64,000 nt of DNA from Bacillus niameyensis (GCF_001375535.1 NZ_LN831197.1:1141160-1205159), one strand, 5' to 3'. Shown: positions 17,029-26,265, counted from the first letter of the stretch. Numbers and translations are program-made. The notes: generated by a model not told the origin, from the letters alone.

Positions 17029-19388
17029 GGGTTCACAGCTCCTTTTACAGTAAATTCAGGAAAACTAAAAAACGGATTTTCTTCCCCATCTGTTTTTTTA
17101 AGCCTAATTATTATCTGTCCTTGCTCGGAAATAAATCGTTCCGGACGATCCCCTAAAACATCGCTTTGGTTTTGATCATCCACATCCACATACTCCCCTG
17201 ATTCTTGATCTAAAAATGATAGTTCATGACGAGAGTATCCATAATCGACATAATCAATAAAGTCGATAGCAGCTTTACTATAATGAATTTGTCGAGGCAG
17301 GCTCAAATTAAGCTCATATTCACCATTTTCAAGAGCAACTTCATTGTACATATCTAGCGGTTCTAAAATATGCCCACTAATAACCTTGATCTCAACACCA
17401 ATTTGATCTGGAGTAATCGTAAACGGTCCTGTCACTTCACCGTCCGCTTGAAATGCTTGATAAATCATTTGTAATCGTTCATTTTTTGCTTTTTTATTTT
17501 TAATATCAGCTTCTAAAACATTTGATTTTGTGTAGCCAAATACAATTGGGGAATTTTCCGAAAGGATTGCATCCGAATGGACTAATGCACTCCTCAAATG
17601 TTCTTTTTTCAGTTCATCAAGTTCCTGATTTAAGCCATATGATAAGTTCCCAATATCAATTGGTCTTGTCATAAGTGTTTGTGTTAAAGACTGATTAATT
17701 TCGATTTTTTGATTTTCGTTGATAGCCCCCAATTCATAAATCTCAGCACCAGTCCAAATATACAATTCTTCGAAATCAAACGGAAATTGATTCTCAATTG
17801 TTCCTCTCAATTCACTTCCGTGTATAGCTAAGTCTATATTTAGTTGCCCAATTGATTGCTTATTCGCTATTCCTACGACTGATCTCCCTGACCAATAGTC
17901 CACATCTGAAAAATAATAATCATTCTTTGAGACTGACTCACTTAAAACAACATGATTGACGCGATCAATGATGCTATCTTGAGAGTTTACTGGAACACCT
18001 TTGAATTCTTCCCTTGGAAGTGAAAGCTCATAATCACCACTACGATTCGAAAAAATGGCAACCGAGTATGGACCTGTTAAATTCCCTTGACCATCCGCCC
18101 TTAATAAGCCTAACTCTGAAAGTTGCGCCTTAGCTAACCGGTCCTTCGCTCCAATAGCAAAAATCCCAATTGAGAGCAATATAGAGATGACAGGAATTAG
18201 CCACCATGAATGCTCCCTCATGTCCATATGCCTTAAGACAAAATACATGATCGGAATAATAACAACCATGTAGGCAATCATGATCAGGATTACAGCAGCG
18301 ATTGAAAAGTTAGAGGATGGGAACAATTCATTGGTCTCCCCAATATCCCAATAAATTGACTGATAAATTCCGTCTGTTTTCTGTCCAAAAGCAGGTTGAA
18401 TCGAAAGGAGAATCTTTTCTAAGTAATCAGCATATCCATTCCATCCAGAGAGAGGAGCCTCACCGATTGAATATGCAGTTTGCAAGATTTCACCGTTGTT
18501 TACACTCGTTTTAATCACGACTGGATACTCTTCTGAGCTTTCTACAACTTCAGCATTAGCTAGTAAGTCACCTGTTGTAATTTTTATTGAGGATAAATCA
18601 TTTTTTGCTTGATCACCTAAAAAAGAAAGATCAGAAATCGTTTCTTCCGCTTTCTCTTGTAGTGGTAATAAGGGAGATAGCTCACCAAACGCATGGTTCC
18701 CTTTAGATGAAGCACCCGCAATTAAACTTCCTCCGCTCTCTACCCAGTTTACGAGGGCTTCCTGCTGCTGGTCCGACAATTCTCCAATCGAATAATCATC
18801 TATAATGAGGTAATCGAAGAATTCCAATCCACTCTCATTTGTTGGGATACTCTCTTTTGATAAAGGAACGACTGTAATTTGTTCATCATTCAAGCGAATC
18901 AGTTGCAAATTCCTCATACGATCAGGATTTTCACTTAATAACCCTATCGTTGGTTGATGAGGTTCAAGCATGCGAGCAGATGATTTATTTGTTCCATTGA
19001 GTTTAACCTTTTTCCCCTTTTTCCAATTATTTTCATAGACTTTTATAAGTTCATTTCCAAAATTTGCTTGTTCATATGAAGCTCCTGGTATAATGACTTC
19101 ATATGTTTTTTCACTTCCTTGAGGAAGTTCTACTCTTATAGCTTTCTGACCTCCTAAATTATAGTCGACGGCGAAGTCTATTAACATATCGCCACTGAAG
19201 TCAGCCCCGGTATTTTTCAAAGTAATTGTAACAGGATACCCACGCCCATTTTTCACCATACCGTTGAAACCCTCTTGAATAGTCATGTCAAGTGATCTCG
19301 GAGCAGCTTGTACAGGCGGCGAGAAAATTGTAAATAATAAAAAAATTAAGGTCATAGAATAGAAGAGTACTTTTTTATGGATTATCAT
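17025..19388 (-). CDS. Exported membrane-anchored protein, first gene of the MoxR/VWA operon
   Basis: 787 residues. A signal peptide is evident (hydrophobic core ending near VQAAP, about residue 29). A beta-rich region (30-150) leads into a segment resembling a glutamine-amidotransferase fold (NWVESGGSLIAGAS). Two membrane helices lie near 375-395 and 405-422, followed by a long C-terminal extracytoplasmic part. I recognise no named family with certainty; proteins of this layout commonly precede ABC/MoxR operons in Bacillales. The ATG at 19388 follows AGGGGG at five bases and lies 43 bp after the ccpC stop, with no terminator evident between, so readthrough from ccpC is possible. Confidence 0.75.
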   Translation of the reverse strand: MIIHKKVLFYSMTLIFLLFTIFSPPVQAAPRSLDMTIQEGFNGMVKNGRGYPVTITLKNTGADFSGDMLIDFAVDYNLGGQKAIRVELPQGSEKTYEVIIPGASYEQANFGNELIKVYENNWKKGKKVKLNGTNKSSARMLEPHQPTIGLLSENPDRMRNLQLIRLNDEQITVVPLSKESIPTNESGLEFFDYLIIDDYSIGELSDQQQEALVNWVESGGSLIAGASSKGNHAFGELSPLLPLQEKAEETISDLSFLGDQAKNDLSSIKITTGDLLANAEVVESSEEYPVVIKTSVNNGEILQTAYSIGEAPLSGWNGYADYLEKILLSIQPAFGQKTDGIYQSIYWDIGETNELFPSSNFSIAAVILIMIAYMVVIIPIMYFVLRHMDMREHSWWLIPVISILLSIGIFAIGAKDRLAKAQLSELGLLRADGQGNLTGPYSVAIFSNRSGDYELSLPREEFKGVPVNSQDSIIDRVNHVVLSESVSKNDYYFSDVDYWSGRSVVGIANKQSIGQLNIDLAIHGSELRGTIENQFPFDFEELYIWTGAEIYELGAINENQKIEINQSLTQTLMTRPIDIGNLSYGLNQELDELKKEHLRSALVHSDAILSENSPIVFGYTKSNVLEADIKNKKAKNERLQMIYQAFQADGEVTGPFTITPDQIGVEIKVISGHILEPLDMYNEVALENGEYELNLSLPRQIHYSKAAIDFIDYVDYGYSRHELSFLDQESGEYVDVDDQNQSDVLGDRPERFISEQGQIIIRLKKTDGEENPFFSFPEFTVKGAVNP

Positions 19389-19431
19389 GAGAACCCCCTA
19401 GAAACATGCCGCATAAGCGGATTATTAAAAA

Positions 19432-20304
19432 TTACTTCTTTATATACTCCTGGACAATGTCCAAAAAGGCCTTTACTTGACGAAGCTCAAACGATGATTC
19501 GTAACCTAACAACCAAGTATCGCGTGTCAACGGCTTATTCTTATCATCCATTAACGGAATTCTATAAACATCTGTTTCAGATTTAGCTAGTGTAATTTCA
19601 GGTAAAATAGCGTATCCAATTCCATTATATGTCATTTGTTTGCAAGTTTCTATTTGATCCACTACTATTGTTCGTTTTGGAACAGTTTTAAATCGTCTAT
19701 GCCACCAGTTTTGTATTTCTTGATAATAATCTGAGTCACTCTTAAATTGAATGAATGGACGATCTGTCTCTAAAACTTCCTCGACGTTTTTTATCTCTCT
19801 ATCCACTAAACAAAGGCTATCGTCAAAAAGATGATATTTTGCCCCTTTCCAATCAGTATGACCACGGATAATGCCGACATGAACTTCCCCTTCATAAAGG
19901 CTTTTTAAGATTTCACTACTCCATCCTGTAATTAGTGAAATTTTTGCACGAGGGTATCTTTTAACAAATTCTTTTAACACTTTTGGAAGCCAATTTTGAC
20001 CAACAATGGAAGCGCAAGCAATTTTCAATGTTCCATGTACGTTAGTTTGAAGCTCTTGGATTTCTTCCATTAATTTTTCTTGTCTATCCAAAATATTTTT
20101 AGCAAAATCAACAACTATTTCTCCAGAGGGTGTTAACAATAAACCTTTTCTTGATCGCAAAAATAGTTGTACACCCCATTGTTTTTCAATCGCTTGTAAT
20201 CGTTGGGAAAGTGCAGGCTGCGTAACAAATAATTTTTCTGCAGCTTTTCTCATATTTGACTCTTGTGCTAGAACCACTAATAAATAAAAATCGGATAATG
20301 ACAT
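19432..20304 (-). CDS. ccpC: CcpC, LysR-type regulator of citrate-cycle genes
   Basis: 290 residues. The N-terminal winged helix-turn-helix (about residues 1-60, with NMRKAAEKLFVTQPALSQRL) and C-terminal co-inducer domain are complete. Many stretches match B. subtilis CcpC, the citrate-responsive repressor of citZ and citB: SLITGWSSEILKSLYE, RPFIQFKSDS and DQIETCKQM. The neighbour cbpB/ykuL is also the B. subtilis neighbour. The ATG at 20304 follows GAGGAG at eight bases; a longer frame from 20334 lacks a ribosome site. Confidence 0.93.
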   Translation of the reverse strand: MSLSDFYLLVVLAQESNMRKAAEKLFVTQPALSQRLQAIEKQWGVQLFLRSRKGLLLTPSGEIVVDFAKNILDRQEKLMEEIQELQTNVHGTLKIACASIVGQNWLPKVLKEFVKRYPRAKISLITGWSSEILKSLYEGEVHVGIIRGHTDWKGAKYHLFDDSLCLVDREIKNVEEVLETDRPFIQFKSDSDYYQEIQNWWHRRFKTVPKRTIVVDQIETCKQMTYNGIGYAILPEITLAKSETDVYRIPLMDDKNKPLTRDTWLLGYESSFELRQVKAFLDIVQEYIKK

Positions 20305-20365
20305 TAAAAATTCTCCTCTATATGTTAGCTCCACTATTATATGGATGACCAGTAGATAATGAATT

Positions 20366-20391
20366 CGGCTTCCAACATGAAGTGGAAGCCG
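20366..20391. other. Hairpin between cbpB and ccpC
   Basis: CGGCTTCCA and TGGAAGCCG form a nine-base perfect stem. In neither direction is it followed by a clear T-run (on the minus strand the T-run precedes it), so it may be a weak attenuator or a stability element rather than a classic terminator. Confidence 0.5.
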
Positions 20392-20406
20392 AGAAAAAAT
20401 AAAGCA

Positions 20407-20853
20407 TTATTGATGGTGCATTTTACCAAGATCTTTCCTTAATTCCTTTAAAAGTGCCCTTCTTGTAAAAATCCCTTCAAAATAACCGGCATGATCTTCT
20501 ACACATAAAAAGGGATGATCGATAAGTAAATCTAGTGCCTTTTCAAACTTCTCATCCAATTTTATCTTAGGTATGTGGATTTGCATTACATCTTCCACTT
20601 TTTTATCGGTTAATTTTTCAAATTCAATTCTTTCCAACCCAAGGAGTGATTCCGTTATAATCGGAGAACTGATTAAGCCATGCAATTTAAAACGAGCATC
20701 CAATACAGGTATTGCAGAATACCCGCTTTTAGTTAACACAAGTAGAGCGTGTTCTAGGCTATTTCCGAGTTGAACGTGGGCTACTTTTTCAGACGGGATT
20801 ATATAATCACTGATGTTCGGGTTCATGTATTCATGACTTTTCAAAGAAATCAT
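20407..20853 (-). CDS. cbpB: CBS-pair c-di-AMP receptor CbpB/DarB (YkuL)
   Basis: 148 residues consisting of two CBS motifs (about residues 10-70 and 80-145). It matches YkuL, which in B. subtilis (DarB) and Listeria (CbpB) binds c-di-AMP and, when free of it, stimulates the ppGpp synthetase Rel; DarB also activates pyruvate carboxylase. Cytoplasmic. It lies between ykuJ and ccpC, as in B. subtilis. The ATG at 20853 is preceded by GGGGGA. Together with ktrC at the left edge, this makes two c-di-AMP receptors in the window. Confidence 0.92.
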   Translation of the reverse strand: MISLKSHEYMNPNISDYIIPSEKVAHVQLGNSLEHALLVLTKSGYSAIPVLDARFKLHGLISSPIITESLLGLERIEFEKLTDKKVEDVMQIHIPKIKLDEKFEKALDLLIDHPFLCVEDHAGYFEGIFTRRALLKELRKDLGKMHHQ

Positions 20854-20952
20854 TTAAATCCCCCATCTCTAGATAATCTCTTCTCTTCATATTTTAACAT
20901 AATCCCGAAAGGAAAACGCTTTTATTGTAAATTTTTACAGCGGAAACTGAAT

Positions 20953-21213
20953 TTATTTTTCTGATTGCTCTTTTTCCTCTTGAACAATCTCAAAAATTTC
21001 TATAGCCGCCATGTCAATATCGTCAAATTGATACTTTTGTTTTTCATTATCTTTACTATATTCTTCCACTTCATACATACTTGTAGCTGGATAATATTTT
21101 ACTTGGCAGAGAGTTTTCCCGTTCACCTCAAACAGTCGTTGCTGTACTTCCTCATGATCACCTTGTTGTTGCATTGTTTGAAGACGTTGAATAATACTTA
21201 ATAACTGAGACAT
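20953..21213 (-). CDS. ykuJ: YkuJ family protein
   Basis: 86-residue cytoplasmic protein. MSQLLSIIQRLQTMQQ at the start, the centre FEVNGKTLCQVKYY and the end DDIDMAAIEIFEIVQEE match B. subtilis YkuJ, which has a solved structure but no assigned function. The ATG at 21213 has AAAGGAG ahead; a 21-residue longer frame has no ribosome site. It is upstream of cbpB on the same strand; ykuK and ykzF, found between them in B. subtilis, are absent. Confidence 0.9.
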   Translation of the reverse strand: MSQLLSIIQRLQTMQQQGDHEEVQQRLFEVNGKTLCQVKYYPATSMYEVEEYSKDNEKQKYQFDDIDMAAIEIFEIVQEEKEQSEK

Positions 21214-21399
21214 TTTGTTAAACTCCTTTCTTTGCAAGACAATGTAATTATAAAAGAGATTGTAGTGTGATTGCAAACAGTAGCACTAAAAGTCTTAAGT
21301 TCTTTAAATAGACGAAAAAGAACTAAAATTGGATACTTTCCTTATTCAACAAACGATGGTATACTAGGTAACAAATAATATGGAAAGGTGCACTCTTAA

Positions 21400-21852
21400 A
21401 TGGATTATCGAACCAAAAATATTTTGGAACCGACTGTAACAAACCTTTCACAGGCTATTTTTACTGTTAATCGTCACGCAAAAACGGCCTTAAACCCCAA
21501 ATACCTTTACACCCTAAAAAAGAAAGCTCTTAATAAAATGATTATGGAAAAAAAAGCCGAGAAAATCGGTCTTCACTTTTCTAGAAATCCAAAGTTTAGT
21601 CAGCAACAATCAGATGTTTTAGTTCAATGTGGTGATTATTCATTTCATATCCCGCCCACGAAATATGATCTAGAAATATTGCCTCATCTTGGGCATCTCG
21701 ATCAATATTCCCGCAATCCGAAAACCCGCATGTCTCTAAATACTGCTAAACTACTGCTACAAAAATATACCGGCATGAAAGAAGATAATGAACAAACTCC
21801 TTTGAATACTCAAAAACCCATTTTCAAAAAACTCGGGGATAGTTTTTTCTAA
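21400..21852 (+). CDS. ykyB: YkyB family protein
   Basis: 150 residues, single gene divergent from ykuJ. The N-terminus (TNLSQAIFTVNRHAKTA), the basic KKKALNKMIMEKKAEKIGLHF segment and YSRNPKTRMSLNTAKLLLQ match B. subtilis YkyB. Function unknown; no membrane segment or catalytic motif is visible. The ATG at 21400 follows GGAAAGGTG. A terminator hairpin follows at 21915. Confidence 0.88.
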   Translation: MDYRTKNILEPTVTNLSQAIFTVNRHAKTALNPKYLYTLKKKALNKMIMEKKAEKIGLHFSRNPKFSQQQSDVLVQCGDYSFHIPPTKYDLEILPHLGHLDQYSRNPKTRMSLNTAKLLLQKYTGMKEDNEQTPLNTQKPIFKKLGDSFF

Positions 21853-21914
21853 TAAAAAGCAGAAGCATCCAACTAGCGATGACAAGCTAGGTTGTCATCT
21901 TAGCTGCGCAAATC

Positions 21915-21954
21915 AAACAGGAGGTGAAAAAGAAACTTTTTTCGCCTCCTGTTT
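21915..21954 (+). terminator. Terminator of ykyB
   Basis: AAACAGGAGGTGAAAAA pairs with TTTTTCGCCTCCTGTTT. In the plus-strand RNA every position pairs if one G-U is allowed, whereas the minus-strand RNA has an A-C mismatch, so it serves ykyB. Confidence 0.65.
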
Positions 21955-21968
21955 AAACAACAAATTAA

Positions 21969-22009
21969 GGCCGCCAAAAAGGTGAGTTATCTTCCTCTTT
22001 TTGACGGCC
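21969..22009 (-). terminator. Terminator of pepF
   Basis: On the minus strand GGCCGTCAAAAAG pairs fully with CTTTTTGGCGGCC (one G-U), followed by TTAATTTGTTGTTT. On the plus strand the same hairpin has an A-C mismatch, so pepF is the natural owner, although the plus strand also has T-runs after it. Confidence 0.7.
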
Positions 22010-22027
22010 CGTTTTTTATTTTTTATG

Positions 22028-23848
22028 CTACAAACCTAGCAGTTCTTCCATCTCATTCAATTTTTCTTCAAAAACTTTACATGCAGCCTCAATCGGCTCC
22101 GAAGTTGTCATATCTACTCCAGCCTTTTTCAGAACCTCAATAGGATAATCTGAGCTTCCCGCTTTTAAGAAGTTATCTATATAACGACTTACAGCTGGCT
22201 CGCCTTCCTCAAGTATTTGCTTGGACAGAGCTTGCGCTGCACTAAATCCAGTCGCATATTGATAAACATAATAATTGTAGTAAAAATGCGGGATTCTGGA
22301 CCACTCTAAACCTATCTCTTCATCAATATGGATATCCGTTCCAAAATACTTCTCATTTAATGCATAATATTCCTTCGTTAATAAATCTGGAGTTAAAGCC
22401 TCTCCATTTTGATCTTTTTGATGGATTAAATGTTCAAATTCAGCAAACATAGTTTGACGGAATACAGTACCACGGAATCCCTCTAAAAAGTGATTAATTA
22501 AATAAAGTCGTTTCTGTTTATCGTCAGTGTTTTTAATTAAATAATCATTTAAAAGTGCCTCATTACAAGTAGACGCTACTTCTGCTACAAAAATAGAGTA
22601 ATTTCCGTATGGATATGGCTGATGTTTCCGAGTGTAATAGCTGTGAACGCTATGGCCAAACTCGTGAGCAAGAGTAAACAAATTATTAACATTATCTTGC
22701 CAATTCATTAAGATATAAGGGTTCGTTCCATATGTTCCTGATGAATATGCCCCACTCCGTTTTCCTTTGTTTTCAACTACATCTACCCAGCGATTTTCAA
22801 AGCCTTCTTTAAGAATGTTCGTGTACTCTTCTCCAAGTGGAGCAAGTGCCTTAACGACAATATCCTTTGCTTCGTCATAAGTAACTTCCATTTTTAAATC
22901 TTTTACAAGTGGTGTATATAAATCATAAAAGTGGAGTTCATCTACACCTAGAATTTTTTTACGAAGCTTCACATAACGGTGTAGTAAATGCAAATTTTTA
23001 TTAACCGTGCCAACAAGATTATCATAAACACTTTCTGGAATATTGTTTCCGGATAATGCTGCTTCACGAGCAGATTGATGATTTCTAACTGTAGCATAAA
23101 AATTATCCTTTTTTATTGTACCGCTTAAAGTACTCGCAAATGTATTTCTGAAACTCCCATATGTTTCATATACCTTTTTAAAAGCGCTCTCACGTACAGA
23201 ACGATCTTGGCTTTCCAAAAAGCGAATAAAGTTGCCGTGCGAGATCTGCACATCATTTCCATCTTCATCCTTAATAACTGGGAATTCCATATCAGCATTA
23301 TTCAACATACCAAATGTTGTACTTGCAGACCCAATGGCATCGGATGCTTGAGCAAGCAACGCCTCTTGTTCTGCTGTAAGGACATGGCCTCTTTGTAAAT
23401 TAATCCGATCGATCGCTTGTCGGTAAAGTTGCAGTTCTTTATTTTCATCCAAGAATTGGGAAATTTTACTTTCTTCCATCTCTAAAATCTCAGGTGTAAT
23501 ATAAGAAAATTCACTTGCCACAATCGAATATAAACTTTCTGCTCTGGCATTGAGGCCCTGGTAATGGGAATTCCCCGTGTCTTGGTCATACCTCATATGG
23601 GCATATGTATAGAGTCTACCCATTCTTTCGAAGACCTCAGATTGAAATTGAAGAGCTATATTAAGTTTGTCCGCACTTTCACTTAACGTCCCTTTAAATT
23701 CTCCTGCTTTTTTCACTAATTCCTTAATTTCATTGTATTCTTGTTCCCATGCATTATCTGATGCAAAAATATCCTCAAGTCTCCAAGTCAATTCCTCTTT
23801 TATATCTGACCTTGCAGGAAGCGTTTTGACAATGGTTTTCTCGGTCAT
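22028..23848 (-). CDS. pepF: Oligoendopeptidase F, M3B zinc metallopeptidase
   Basis: 606 residues, cytoplasmic. It cleaves short oligopeptides. The zinc-binding motif HEFGH is at residues 395-399, with the downstream glutamate region typical of M3 peptidases. The length equals that of the family. The ATG at 23848 follows TGGAGG by six bases; an ATG six bases earlier abuts the ribosome site. It follows coiA on the same strand, as in B. subtilis (mecA-coiA-pepF). Confidence 0.95.
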   Translation of the reverse strand: MTEKTIVKTLPARSDIKEELTWRLEDIFASDNAWEQEYNEIKELVKKAGEFKGTLSESADKLNIALQFQSEVFERMGRLYTYAHMRYDQDTGNSHYQGLNARAESLYSIVASEFSYITPEILEMEESKISQFLDENKELQLYRQAIDRINLQRGHVLTAEQEALLAQASDAIGSASTTFGMLNNADMEFPVIKDEDGNDVQISHGNFIRFLESQDRSVRESAFKKVYETYGSFRNTFASTLSGTIKKDNFYATVRNHQSAREAALSGNNIPESVYDNLVGTVNKNLHLLHRYVKLRKKILGVDELHFYDLYTPLVKDLKMEVTYDEAKDIVVKALAPLGEEYTNILKEGFENRWVDVVENKGKRSGAYSSGTYGTNPYILMNWQDNVNNLFTLAHEFGHSVHSYYTRKHQPYPYGNYSIFVAEVASTCNEALLNDYLIKNTDDKQKRLYLINHFLEGFRGTVFRQTMFAEFEHLIHQKDQNGEALTPDLLTKEYYALNEKYFGTDIHIDEEIGLEWSRIPHFYYNYYVYQYATGFSAAQALSKQILEEGEPAVSRYIDNFLKAGSSDYPIEVLKKAGVDMTTSEPIEAACKVFEEKLNEMEELLGL

Positions 23849-23942
23849 AGTCATCCTCCATTCTTGAATAAGCACACCGAGTGCTCTCTTCTATTATATT
23901 CCATTTTTTATTTTATACGAATTATACGTAATCAGCAAAGAA

Positions 23943-25124
23943 TCAGACTAGAGTATCTTTTACATGTTGATGATAAAACTCATTCTCCATATTATTTGCC
24001 TCCTCAATATTTCTTGGAGGAATGATTTTTTTCCTAATCTCAAATAAGTTTTCACCTACTTTCTCAAAATATTCCTTTGTTGTTAAGAGTTTAAAATATG
24101 ACTTTACTGTCATTTTCCAATTTATCTTTTTATCCAAAGGAAAATTTCGAACTACTATATGTTTCTTTCTTATTCGATCAGACACTCTCTGATATACATA
24201 ATTTAAAGAAATGCGCTGTCCTATTTTTAAAGAAACTATGCAATCATAATAAATGTAAAATTGCCATTCAATTGGATGGGATTGAAAAAAATATAAGTAT
24301 TGGACAGGGGTTCCACATATAGGTGGAAGTAGAAAAGGGTTGTGACTCGAAGTATAAACTTCCCTTAAAAAATGATCTTGAATAAAATTTCCATAATGAA
24401 CTTTACTTTGTAACCATTTTCCCTTTTGTTCAAGCCAAATCGCTAACCATTGCTGCTTTTCTATAGACGATTGATTTTTAACTTTTGAATCATATATGGA
24501 GTATGTTTTAAGTGAAGCTGCCACCTTTGATGAGGAAATTGGAGTAATTTGCGAAAGTTGGTGAAAGTGCTTTGTTTCTGCTTGATAACTTATTAGTGTT
24601 AAACCTTCTTTCAATTTAATCTTTGCTAAAGACCAATGGAAATCAGAGAGTGTATATAATTTCTTAGTCTGTTTTCTATACGGAAGACCACCAATAATCC
24701 AAAAAGGAACAATTCCCATCCTCAAATAACCTTCAGTCCTTGATTGCAAAAGCTTTCGCGGTATTGGGGAACATTGATATTCTACTACAAAATATTCTCC
24801 ATTTTGTTTGAACAACAAATCGGGTCTTTGTTTTATATCCGCTAAATAATATTCTAAATAAACTTCAAGACCGCGATTTTTTAAATAGGTGAATAAATGC
24901 TGCTTCCCCATTAAGTGTGGGAGGCTTTCAGGTTCAGAGACAATAGTAGTACATTCGGAGTTTTTCTTGTGGGCAAAGTGTGGTATTCGGATCTCTCCCG
25001 CCTTTAAAATGAGAGGTTCTTTGCAAGCCGGACAATAAAATGCCATTTTCCGCTGTTTATCTGGAATCTCACTACTGTCTACAAGTGAAATCAAATTTCC
25101 AGATTCGTTTAATGCTGTTAACAA
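23943..25124 (-). CDS. coiA: Competence protein CoiA
   Basis: About 393 residues. An N-terminal zinc-ribbon-like segment (CPACKEPLILKAGEIRIPHF) is followed by a nuclease-like domain with the restriction-fold pattern RPDLLF ... VVEYQCSPI (residues about 100-130). CoiA is induced during competence, and its family carries a nuclease-like fold thought to act with RecA and DprA on incoming single strands. The TTG at 25124 is the best start: AAGGGAAGTGA precedes it and it gives MLTALNESGNLISLVD, the usual family opening. An ATG at 25160 has no good ribosome site. The mecA terminator separates it from mecA. Confidence 0.9.
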   Translation of the reverse strand: MLTALNESGNLISLVDSSEIPDKQRKMAFYCPACKEPLILKAGEIRIPHFAHKKNSECTTIVSEPESLPHLMGKQHLFTYLKNRGLEVYLEYYLADIKQRPDLLFKQNGEYFVVEYQCSPIPRKLLQSRTEGYLRMGIVPFWIIGGLPYRKQTKKLYTLSDFHWSLAKIKLKEGLTLISYQAETKHFHQLSQITPISSSKVAASLKTYSIYDSKVKNQSSIEKQQWLAIWLEQKGKWLQSKVHYGNFIQDHFLREVYTSSHNPFLLPPICGTPVQYLYFFQSHPIEWQFYIYYDCIVSLKIGQRISLNYVYQRVSDRIRKKHIVVRNFPLDKKINWKMTVKSYFKLLTTKEYFEKVGENLFEIRKKIIPPRNIEEANNMENEFYHQHVKDTLV

Positions 25125-25198
25125 TGCATCACTTCCCTTCAATGGATATATATTCGACATTAATCATAAAAAGCCTTTACTAATAAAAAAAAAGACAA

Positions 25199-25230
25199 AA
25201 AAAACCGATCCTAATAAGAAATCGGTTTTT
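25199..25230 (-). terminator. Terminator of mecA
   Basis: On the minus strand AACCGAT pairs with ATCGGTT around an 11-nt loop, followed by TTTTTTGTCTTTTTTTTT. The stem begins at the mecA stop codon. Confidence 0.85.
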
Positions 25231-25890
25231 TTACACGAAATATTGGTTTAGTTGTGAAAATACATCCTCACTAAAAACAATTTTGCCATATTCACTTAAA
25301 CGATGAACTGTATAACTACTTTCCTCACCATATTCAAGAAGAATACTTAAGGCATTTTCGATTTCATCCTCATCAAAAACTTCTTCAGAGAAATGAACAT
25401 ATAAGTAGTAGTGATTATTGTATGAGTATAGTTTAGTTTCATACTCGGTTGAATGTTGTCTTTTGGCAAGCGATATTAGATCTTCTAAATCTTTAAAACC
25501 AATAACAAATTCAAATTCAACTACATCAGAATGATCGTACTGTTTAACATGAAAATTCTGATCGAGGATATTTTCAATATCATGATCAATTGGAAGGGAT
25601 TCTGGACGCTCATCAGGGATTGGCAGTTCTAATCTTTGACCATCTTTTGAAAGTTGAGCTTTTGTTACGAGTACTTCTAACCCTTTATCCAGTGCTTGAA
25701 TTTGGATCCAGAGAGGTCCATCTGAAATAAATCCATCTTCATCGTAAATTTCTTCCATCATTTCCCAAAATAATTCTTCACTTCGTTCACGGTTATACCA
25801 AATTTCCTCTCGATCAAAGCCTCTTTCCTCTATATCAACATAAGAAATATACAACTTTACTGTGTTTTCATTAATTCGTTCAATCTCCAA
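25231..25890 (-). CDS. mecA: MecA, adaptor protein for the ClpCP protease
   Basis: 219 residues. The N-terminal target-binding domain (MEIERINENTVKLYISY ... FDREEIWYNRERSEELFW) and C-terminal ClpC-binding domain (YYLYVHFSEEVFDEDEIENA) are both clear. In B. subtilis MecA delivers ComK and ComS to ClpCP, holding competence in check, and also controls ClpC assembly. The TTG at 25890 is the start: AAGGGAG lies eight bases upstream and the product then begins MEIERIN, as in B. subtilis. A GTG at 25899 lies too close to the ribosome site. comK is also in this window, 33 kb away. Confidence 0.95.
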   Translation of the reverse strand: MEIERINENTVKLYISYVDIEERGFDREEIWYNRERSEELFWEMMEEIYDEDGFISDGPLWIQIQALDKGLEVLVTKAQLSKDGQRLELPIPDERPESLPIDHDIENILDQNFHVKQYDHSDVVEFEFVIGFKDLEDLISLAKRQHSTEYETKLYSYNNHYYLYVHFSEEVFDEDEIENALSILLEYGEESSYTVHRLSEYGKIVFSEDVFSQLNQYFV

Positions 25891-26265
25891 AATCAACACT
25901 CCCTTCTTTAATAGTTGGTGAAGGGATCACGATCCCGTACCGGAGATTTTTGGCTTATCACAATGCCAAATTTAATATATATTTCTCCTTGTACTCCTAT
26001 TTTATGATAAGCATCTCCAAATTGGAAACAAAAGCTATCCCCATTTTAAAAATCCTCAAATGCCTATCTTTTGTCTGAGACAGCGCCTTAAGATGGACCA
26101 TCAGATGCACATCATTAGCAATAGTTAACGCCATGGTGGAAAACTACACAATGTGAAGCTTCACTTTATCCATGTTTTGATTATTTTATCTAACATAGTC
26201 ATGAAAATCAAGCTAATTTTCAAAATTTTCACGGAGGTAAATATTTCATAAATGTAATCTTTATA
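25891..26265. other. Intergenic region between mecA and spx
   Basis: About 375 bp with no supported gene. It holds the mecA leader with a GGGATCGTGATCCC hairpin near 25925-25938 and a 12-bp palindrome GTGAAGCTTCAC at 26153-26164 followed by TTTATC, reminiscent of the opening of repeat family B. In B. subtilis yjbE lies in this interval; I see no trace of it here. Confidence 0.5.

Noticed and set aside
26232-26255. CGGAGGTAAATATTTC followed by ATAAATG on the plus strand
   Set aside because: The ATG is followed at once by TAA, so there is no gene.
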